Assembly: GCF_014879935.1 (NCBI RefSeq)
Contig: NZ_JACSRD010000146.1
Span: 1 to 64,000, forward strand
Origin: Prosthecobacter sp.
Lineage (GTDB): Bacteria > Verrucomicrobiota > Verrucomicrobiia > Verrucomicrobiales > Verrucomicrobiaceae
Direction: 5' to 3'
DNA: 64,000 nucleotides
The notes under the pieces are model-generated. The model did not search any database. It was given only the letters and a program-made list of their open reading frames with translations, and was not told where the DNA came from. The position numbers and the translations under genes are program-made. The first letter of the stretch is position 1; the number at the start of each line of letters is the position of its first letter. Shown here in pieces: positions 57,950-64,000 of the stretch.

Positions 57950-59362
57950 TCATCCCACGATCTGCCTGATCACCTTGCACGGCTCCACGCCGGTGAGTTT
58001 GAAGTCGAGGCCAGCGGCACGGAAGGACAGCCTTTCGTGGTCCATGCCGAGCTGATGCAGGATCGTGGCGTGGATGTCGGCCACGTGGACTTCGTCTTCG
58101 ATGATGTTGAAGCCCATTTCGTCGGTCGCGCCCATCGTGACGCCGCCTTTGATGCCGCCGCCGGCCATCCACATGGTGAAGGCCTGCGGATGGTGATCGC
58201 GGCCCATGCTGCGGCCGAGCGACACGCTGGCCTCGACCATCGGCGTGCGGCCAAATTCGCCGCCCCACACGACAAGCGTGCTGTCGAGCAGACCGCGTTG
58301 CTTGAGGTCTTTGACGAGCGCGGCGCTGGCCTGGTCGGTGTTCTTGCAGTTGTTGCGCACGTTGCCTTCCACGTTGCTGTGCGCGTCCCAGCCTTCGTTG
58401 TAGATGTTGATGAAGCGCACGCCGCGCTCGACCATGCGACGTGCGAGCAGGCAGGCGCGGGCAAAGGACGGCACCTTCGGATCGCAGCCATACATTTTCA
58501 GCGTGGCCTCGTCTTCCTTCGTGAGGTCCATCAGCTCTGGCGCGGAGGTTTGCAGGCGATAGGCCATCTCGTAGTTCGCGATGCGTGTGGCCGTCTCGCC
58601 ATCGCCATCGAGCTTCAGTCGGCGGTGATTGAGCGAGTTGATGAGCTCGATGGTATCCTTCTGCGTGCCGGGTGTGATGCCTTCCGGCGTGCTCACATTC
58701 AAAATGGGATCGCCGGTGTTGCGGAAGCGCGTGCCGGAATACACGCTCGGCAGGAAACCGCTGCTCCAGCACGCCGCGCCGCCGCTGATGCCGCTGCCGG
58801 TGCTCATCACGACAAAGCTCGGCAGATCCCGCGTCTCCGCGCCGAGGCCGTAAGTGATCCACGAGCCCATGCTGGGCCTGCCGGGCTGCGAAAAGCCCGT
58901 GTTCATGTAAATCTGCGCCGGAGCGTGGTTGAACTGTGTCGTGCGGCAGGACTTCACGATGGCGATGTCGTCCACGATGGTCGCCAGATGCGGCAGCACC
59001 TCGGAAAGCTCCGCGCCGCACTGCCCATGCTTCGCGAACTTGAAGCGCGGCCCCAACACCGCCGCGTCCGGCCGGATGAAGGCATAACGCTGCCCGCCGA
59101 TCACCGAAGGCGGCAGCGGCTTGCCTTCATACTTCGTCAGCATCGGCTTGTGATCGAACATCTCGAGCTGCGACGGCGCGCCGGCCATGAACATGTGGAT
59201 GACCGCCTTCGCCTTCGGCTGAAAATGCGACGACGCGGCCACATTCGGGCTCTTCGCCGCTCCATAAGCCGATTCCGCCAGCAACGAAGCCAGCGCGATC
59301 TTGCCCGTGCCGACGGCGCAATCCTGGAAGAAGTGTCTGCGGGTGATGTTGGGGGTGTTCAT
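57950..59362 (-). CDS. DUF1501 domain-containing (sulfatase-like) secreted protein
   Basis: Tat-like 'ITRRHFFQDCAVGTGKIALASLLAESAYG'; 'KAVIHMFMAGAPSQLEMFDHKPML'; 'LVVWGGEFGRTPMVE...GRDHHPQAFTMWMAGGGIKGG'. Confidence 0.92.
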   Translation of the reverse strand: MNTPNITRRHFFQDCAVGTGKIALASLLAESAYGAAKSPNVAASSHFQPKAKAVIHMFMAGAPSQLEMFDHKPMLTKYEGKPLPPSVIGGQRYAFIRPDAAVLGPRFKFAKHGQCGAELSEVLPHLATIVDDIAIVKSCRTTQFNHAPAQIYMNTGFSQPGRPSMGSWITYGLGAETRDLPSFVVMSTGSGISGGAACWSSGFLPSVYSGTRFRNTGDPILNVSTPEGITPGTQKDTIELINSLNHRRLKLDGDGETATRIANYEMAYRLQTSAPELMDLTKEDEATLKMYGCDPKVPSFARACLLARRMVERGVRFINIYNEGWDAHSNVEGNVRNNCKNTDQASAALVKDLKQRGLLDSTLVVWGGEFGRTPMVEASVSLGRSMGRDHHPQAFTMWMAGGGIKGGVTMGATDEMGFNIIEDEVHVADIHATILHQLGMDHERLSFRAAGLDFKLTGVEPCKVIRQIVG

Positions 59363-59658
59363 GGGGTTTGAAATGTTGATTTGAACCAGTGCTCCATCGA
59401 TTCGCGCCGTTCAGTCGATACGTTAGACCATCTTGTTTCGGGCCCGAGACGCAACGAGCCTGCAATGGTCATGATATGGCTAAACCATTCGGGATATGTC
59501 CACTCTCTGGGCACTGGTGAATGAAGCCTTCTCAGTTTGGGATTCCAATGCACATCAGCTGCCTCCCGATAAATCATCGGAAAGGACTGTGATCGTGGGC
59601 ACAAGTAGAGCTTCCCCTCCTCATCAATTCCCACTTCATCTATGATGTCAGTCTCCAT
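59359..59658 (-). CDS. Small hypothetical protein (possibly immunity-like), embedded in the PSD1/DUF1501 operon
   Basis: 99 aa 'METDIIDEVGIDEEGKLYLCPRSQSFPMIYREAADVHWNPKLRRLHSPVPREWTYPEWFSHI...'; 5 bp after the PSD1 stop and ATGA overlap with the DUF1501 start. Confidence 0.65.
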   Translation of the reverse strand: METDIIDEVGIDEEGKLYLCPRSQSFPMIYREAADVHWNPKLRRLHSPVPREWTYPEWFSHIMTIAGSLRLGPETRWSNVSTERRESMEHWFKSTFQTP

Positions 59659-59663
59659 GGCAG

Positions 59664-62642
59664 TTACGGGTGAGTGATCGCCTCATCGAGATTCAACACC
59701 GCACGGCACACCGACGTCCACAGCGCTTCGCCGTCGAGTTTGTTGGCGCGTTGTTTGGCGAGGAAGGTTTTGAGCATGGTCAGCTCATCGGCGGCGGGCG
59801 GGCGGGTGAGGCAGCGGCGAAAGGTGTTGGTGAGGCGGGAGTCGTCGTCGGGGGATTCGGCGATGACGGCTTTGGCCATGGCTTGGGCGGCTTCCATGAA
59901 CATCTGGTCGTTGAGTAGCGTGAGGGCTTGCAGCGGGCTGTTGGAGACATCGCGACGGGCAAGACAGGCCTCGCCGGTGGGCGCGTCGAAGGTGGTGGCC
60001 ATGGCGAAGGGGGCGGTGCGCTTCGTGAAGGTGTAGAGGCTGCGACGGTAGCGGTCCTCGCCCTCGCTGGTCTTCCATTCCACTTTGCCGTAAGTGCCCT
60101 CGGTGGTGACGCTGGCTGGCTGCGGCGGATACACGCCCGGGCCGCCCATTTTGAGTGAGAGCACGCCGGCGGCTTTGAGCGCGGAATCGCGGATGATTTC
60201 GGCATCGAGGCGGAAGCGTGGGGCGATGACGTAGAGCGAGTTTTCCAACTCGCTGTTTTCTGAACGAGTTGGAAAACTCGTTCTACGGCTGGCCTGCTTA
60301 TACGTCTGCGACATCACGATGAGCTTGTGCAGCTTTTTGAGGCTCCAGCCTTGCTTCACAAACTCCACGGCGAGCCAGTCGAGCAGCTCAGGATGGCTCG
60401 GCGCCTCGCTTTGATAACCAAAGTCCTCCAAGCTCTTAACAAGGCCGCGTCCAAAAAAGGCCTGCCACTGGCGGTTCACGGTGACACGGGCGGTGAGCGG
60501 GTTTTCGGGGCTGAAAAGCCACTTCGCGAAGGTGAGTCGGTTGGCAGGCGCGTTCTTCGGCAGCGAGGGCAGGAAGGCGGGCACAGCAGGTGGCACGATT
60601 TCCTTCGGCTGGAGGTATTCGCCGCGATGGTAGCGATTCGTGGGACGCGGATTCGACGCCGGACGCTCCTTCAATGCCAGCGTGGCCTGTCCACGCGGCA
60701 TCTGACGACGCGCAGCAAGCAAAGGCGCGGCAGCTTGCTTCATCTCGGGAGCAGTTTCGAGAAAACGCATCAGCACTTCTGACTTCTGACCTCTGACTTC
60801 TGACTTCTGCTCCGCGAGTGCATTCTCGACTTCCAACGGATGCCCGGTGGCCTCAGCGTGATCGCTAGTGGTCACGGAGAGGCGGAAATGACCAAGCGGG
60901 CAGGCGAAGTGCTTCTCGAAGAGCATTTTCAAATCGAAGCCATTCGTGAGATCGACCGGCTTCTCGAAATGAAACACCGCGGCGTGGCTTTGACCGTAAC
61001 CGCCGAGCACCTGCCAGCCGCTGCTCATCTCGGCGTCGAGCGTGGCCATGGCGTTGTTGGTCTTTTTCGCGGCGGCTTTGCGTGCGGCTTTCTTCGTCGG
61101 CTTCGCAGCGGCGGCGGCATCGTTGATCTTGTCTTCCTCTTCTTCGTTGGTGGCCTCGGCGTTCGTGATCTTCACGCGCTGTCCGTTTTGGAAGGCCTGC
61201 AGCTCGCTGAGGAAGAATCCGCCGATGGGGCCTTCGTAGTAAGTGAGTCCGGGGCCGTCGTTCGGCAGGCTGGGATGGCTGGCGACCTCAAGTTTGATGG
61301 CGGTGACGCCTTTGATCGGCGCTTTGAAGCTCAAATCATAGACATCGCTCTTCGAGATGTCGCCACTGCCGAGGATGAAGCCGTCGGGCTGCTGCTCGAG
61401 ATGTGGCATGGTGGTCTTCATGGCCGTGGGGCGGATGATTTGCCAGTTCGAGGCCCGTTTCGACTCGCCTTCGATCCAGCCGGCAAAACGGCTCTGCATC
61501 GCCGCCTCGCCTCCGGGGAACCTTTTCGGCAAATCGGCCTCCAGCTTTGCGATGCGCTCCGCGTGGGCTTTTTGCTGCGCTTCGATGTCGGGCGTCGGGA
61601 TGTGGTAGGTCGGCTCGTCGGCGTTGTTGAGCAGCGCCATGACGCTGTAGTAGTCGGTGTGCAGGATGGGATCGTATTTGTGCGTGTGGCACTGGCAGCA
61701 GTTCAGCGTGAGGCCCATCCACGCCGTACCAGTGACGCCGACGCGATCGACCATGGCGTAAAAGCGGTATTCATTCGGATCGATGCCGCCTTCCTCGTTC
61801 AGCATCGTGTTTCGATGAAAGCCGGTCGCGATGATGTCCTCCGCCGTGGCATTTGGGAGCATGTCTCCGGCGAGCTGCTTGATGCTGAACTGGTCGAAGG
61901 GCATGTCGTCATTCAGCGCCTTCACCACCCAGTCACGGTAAGGCCAGATCTGACGCGGCCGATCTTTCTCAAACCCATTCGTGTCGGCGTAGCGTGCGAG
62001 ATCCAGCCAGCGACGCGCCCAGCGTTCGCCGTATGGTTTGGAGGCGAGGAGGGTATCGACGAGCTTTTCGTAGGCTTGACCGGATTGACCGGATTGACTT
62101 TGGACGAAGGCGTCGGCTTCGGCGGGTGTGGGGGGGAGGCCCGTGAGGTCGAGATAGAGGCGGCGGACGAGGGTGTAGGGGTCGGCTTCGGGGGAAGGTT
62201 TGAGACCTTCTTTTTCGAGACGCTCACGAATGAAATGATCGATGCTGGCCTTCGGGTCCTTCGAAGGCTGTGGCGGTGAGTAGGCCCAATGCGCCTCATA
62301 CTTGGCCCCTTCGGCAATCCATTGCTTCAGGATGCTCTTCTCCTTGTCGGAGAGCACCTTCTTCGTGTGCGGCGGCGGCATGATCTCGTCCTCGTCGGTG
62401 GAGAGGATGCGTTTCACGACCTCGCTGGCGCCCGGTTTGCCGGGAATGATGGCGATCTCGCCGGATTTGCCCGCGCCGTGGGCGGAGGCCTGCAAATCAA
62501 GGCGCAGCTTGCCTTTGCGGGCCTTGTCATCCATGCCGTGGCAGGTGAAGCACTGCTGCGCGAGCACCGGACGCACGTCCCGATTGAAATCGAGGGCAGT
62601 GGCGGTGCTGGCGAGCAGAAAAAGAAGGAAGGGGGGCTTCAT
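59664..62642 (-). CDS. PSD1 / DUF1549-DUF1553 domain cytochrome c protein
   Basis: Signal peptide 'MKPPFLLFLLASTATA'; 'VRPVLAQQCFTCHGMDDKARKGKLRLD'; 'TLVRRLYLDLTGLPPTPAEADAF'; 'NPLTARVTVNRQWQAFFGRGLVKSLEDFGYQSEAPSHPELLDWLA'. Confidence 0.92.
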   Translation of the reverse strand: MKPPFLLFLLASTATALDFNRDVRPVLAQQCFTCHGMDDKARKGKLRLDLQASAHGAGKSGEIAIIPGKPGASEVVKRILSTDEDEIMPPPHTKKVLSDKEKSILKQWIAEGAKYEAHWAYSPPQPSKDPKASIDHFIRERLEKEGLKPSPEADPYTLVRRLYLDLTGLPPTPAEADAFVQSQSGQSGQAYEKLVDTLLASKPYGERWARRWLDLARYADTNGFEKDRPRQIWPYRDWVVKALNDDMPFDQFSIKQLAGDMLPNATAEDIIATGFHRNTMLNEEGGIDPNEYRFYAMVDRVGVTGTAWMGLTLNCCQCHTHKYDPILHTDYYSVMALLNNADEPTYHIPTPDIEAQQKAHAERIAKLEADLPKRFPGGEAAMQSRFAGWIEGESKRASNWQIIRPTAMKTTMPHLEQQPDGFILGSGDISKSDVYDLSFKAPIKGVTAIKLEVASHPSLPNDGPGLTYYEGPIGGFFLSELQAFQNGQRVKITNAEATNEEEEDKINDAAAAAKPTKKAARKAAAKKTNNAMATLDAEMSSGWQVLGGYGQSHAAVFHFEKPVDLTNGFDLKMLFEKHFACPLGHFRLSVTTSDHAEATGHPLEVENALAEQKSEVRGQKSEVLMRFLETAPEMKQAAAPLLAARRQMPRGQATLALKERPASNPRPTNRYHRGEYLQPKEIVPPAVPAFLPSLPKNAPANRLTFAKWLFSPENPLTARVTVNRQWQAFFGRGLVKSLEDFGYQSEAPSHPELLDWLAVEFVKQGWSLKKLHKLIVMSQTYKQASRRTSFPTRSENSELENSLYVIAPRFRLDAEIIRDSALKAAGVLSLKMGGPGVYPPQPASVTTEGTYGKVEWKTSEGEDRYRRSLYTFTKRTAPFAMATTFDAPTGEACLARRDVSNSPLQALTLLNDQMFMEAAQAMAKAVIAESPDDDSRLTNTFRRCLTRPPAADELTMLKTFLAKQRANKLDGEALWTSVCRAVLNLDEAITHP
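60231..60286. repeat. Palindromic repeat element inside the PSD1 ORF (22-bp arms, 21/22; inner 16 bp perfect)
   Basis: CGAGTTTTCCAACTCG (60237-60252) and exact reverse complement CGAGTTGGAAAACTCG (60265-60280), 12-nt spacer; outer 6 bp match with one mismatch. Confidence 0.92.
60774..60808. repeat. Heptad tandem repeat (GACTTCT)n, 5 units, inside the PSD1 ORF
   Basis: cacttct gacttct gacctct gacttct gacttct; encodes QKSEVRGQKSEV on the minus strand. Confidence 0.92.
62076..62100. repeat. 9-bp tandem repeat (TTGACCGGA)n, about 2.7 units, inside the PSD1 ORF
   Basis: ttgaccgga ttgaccgga ttgactt; encodes QSQSGQSGQ on the minus strand. Confidence 0.85.
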
Positions 62643-62738
62643 CGCGGAATAAACGAACGACGAAGGCAGATTTCGCCAGTTGAACCGGGGAGAGGCCAAC
62701 ATGACAAGCCGGGGGCACGATCCGACAATCTCGGACGA

Positions 62739-64000
62739 TCACCGACGACGGCGACGCAGGAGGGCGATCAGGCCGAAAAGGACCAGCGTGGCCCGGCCCG
62801 GTTCCGGCACCACGACGACAATGCCATGGCTGAAGAACAGGCTGGTGTCATAGAGCAGATCCGGCAGGCTCAGGTCCGGCAGCCCGAGGTCGCCCACGAG
62901 GCCATCACCCCGTCCCATGCCGCCGGTGCTGAAGCCGTTGGGGTTCACGCTGGACCAGTCGAGCAGATTGAAGACATCACCAAAGACCGGCTGGTAATCA
63001 GCGCCATTGTCATTGGTGAAGCTGATGATGCCACCGCTGTTCATGGTGAAGGAGCCGGTCACGACGACGCGGTCGTGATTGCCGCCCGTCTGCGTGTCGT
63101 AGGCGTCGCCCTGGGTGGTGATCCAGGTGTCGAAATCGCCGGTCCCGAGGTGGAGGAGGAAATTGGCGGAGTCGTTGTAGTCAGCACCGTTGGTGGCACC
63201 CATCTGGAGGGTGAGTCGGGTGACTCCCGTCGCATCACCTGCCAGTTCGAGATTGCCGTTCACGGTGAAGGTGCCGATTGCATCGCCCGCAGTGGCGACG
63301 GAGGCAGGGTCGGAGGACATGCCGGGGCTGAGGAAGCCGGGGGAGCCACTCGTGCCGATGATGAATGTTCCAGAGCCCGTGGCCACGGTGCCGGCACCAC
63401 TGACGGGGCCGTTGAAGGTGAAGTCGCCAGCGTTGGAGGCGGAGAAATCGAGCGTGCCGGCCGCCGCGACCTCGATCCAGCTCGTGGAGGAGATGTCCGT
63501 GTCGCCAGCGAGGGCGAGTGTGCCTTCGGCGATGGTCGTCTTGCCGGTGTAAGTGGTGTTTGGATTGTCGAGTGTCACCGTTCCGGGGCCTTCCTTGCGA
63601 ATGTTGAGCGTGTCGCCGGGGTCTGCGGTGGTGATGGGGCCGGAGATGAGCACACCGCCGCCCGCGTCGTTGGAGGACGAGATCAGGGTCAGCTCGCGGA
63701 TGTTGTCCACGCCCGGAAGCGTGAGGTGCTGCAGGGTGATCGCTCCTGCGAACTCGGTGGTGCCGCTGGTGAAGGTGCCGCCGATGTAGGTGGCTCCGCT
63801 GCCGTTGGTGTCGTTGATGTCGATGTCGGTGCTGATGTAGAGATCCGGGACGGCGGCGATGAGGCCGACATCCGGGCCGGCATCATCGGCCAGCCAGTAA
63901 ACAGGATCCGTGCCGTCGCCATTGACGGTGGTGACGTCCGTCGTGGCCACAAAGAAACGGCCGCCAGCGTGCGTGGCACCGTGTGTGACGAGGATGCTGG
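62739..64000 (-). CDS. PEP-CTERM-sorted autotransporter-associated beta-strand repeat protein (5' end beyond window)
   Basis: C-term 'VVVVPEPGRATLVLFGLIALLRRRRR'; 'NIRKEGPGTVTLDNPNTTYTGKTTIAEGTLALAG'. The frame stays open to 64000 ('SILVTHGATHAGGRFFVATTDV'). Confidence 0.85.
   Translation of the reverse strand, partial: SILVTHGATHAGGRFFVATTDVTTVNGDGTDPVYWLADDAGPDVGLIAAVPDLYISTDIDINDTNGSGATYIGGTFTSGTTEFAGAITLQHLTLPGVDNIRELTLISSSNDAGGGVLISGPITTADPGDTLNIRKEGPGTVTLDNPNTTYTGKTTIAEGTLALAGDTDISSTSWIEVAAAGTLDFSASNAGDFTFNGPVSGAGTVATGSGTFIIGTSGSPGFLSPGMSSDPASVATAGDAIGTFTVNGNLELAGDATGVTRLTLQMGATNGADYNDSANFLLHLGTGDFDTWITTQGDAYDTQTGGNHDRVVVTGSFTMNSGGIISFTNDNGADYQPVFGDVFNLLDWSSVNPNGFSTGGMGRGDGLVGDLGLPDLSLPDLLYDTSLFFSHGIVVVVPEPGRATLVLFGLIALLRRRRR

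Overview
The window looks like a GC-rich chromosomal segment from a Verrucomicrobiota-type bacterium. This is inferred from gene content: PSD1-type cytochrome/DUF1501 and DUF1592/DUF1552 gene pairs, PEP-CTERM, and giant autotransporter-repeat proteins. Left to right: (1) a large multi-domain surface protein (RCC1, delta-60, fibrinogen-like, cadherin-like) with an abrupt N-terminus; (2) a Lys/Pro/Ala-rich histone-H1-like protein; (3) a compact dcw cluster, rsmH-ftsL?-ftsI-murE-murF-mraY-murD-LysM-ftsW-murG, ending at a terminator-like hairpin; (4) an aldo/keto reductase, a possibly frameshifted kinase-like ORF, nadB, a DPBB-like secreted protein, a giant Ser/Thr kinase-lectin receptor, an Hsp70, trpD and a CvpA-like membrane protein; (5) a minus-strand operon in which two AAA-type ATPases sit between a DUF1592-type cytochrome gene and its usual partner, a DUF1552 gene; (6) a small area of decayed genes; (7) a 16 kb gene for a ~5,400-aa autotransporter-repeat adhesin; (8) a PSD1/DUF1501 operon with a 99-aa accessory gene tightly embedded in it; (9) a PEP-CTERM autotransporter-repeat protein cut by the window edge. 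The most unusual signals are heptad-based inverted repeats that end 4 nt before the murF and ftsW start codons, repeat elements of three types inserted in frame inside the PSD1 ORF, and the ATPase pair inserted in the DUF1592/DUF1552 operon. No tRNA, rRNA, CRISPR or IS element was recognised. All family assignments come from reading motifs by eye; no database search was run.
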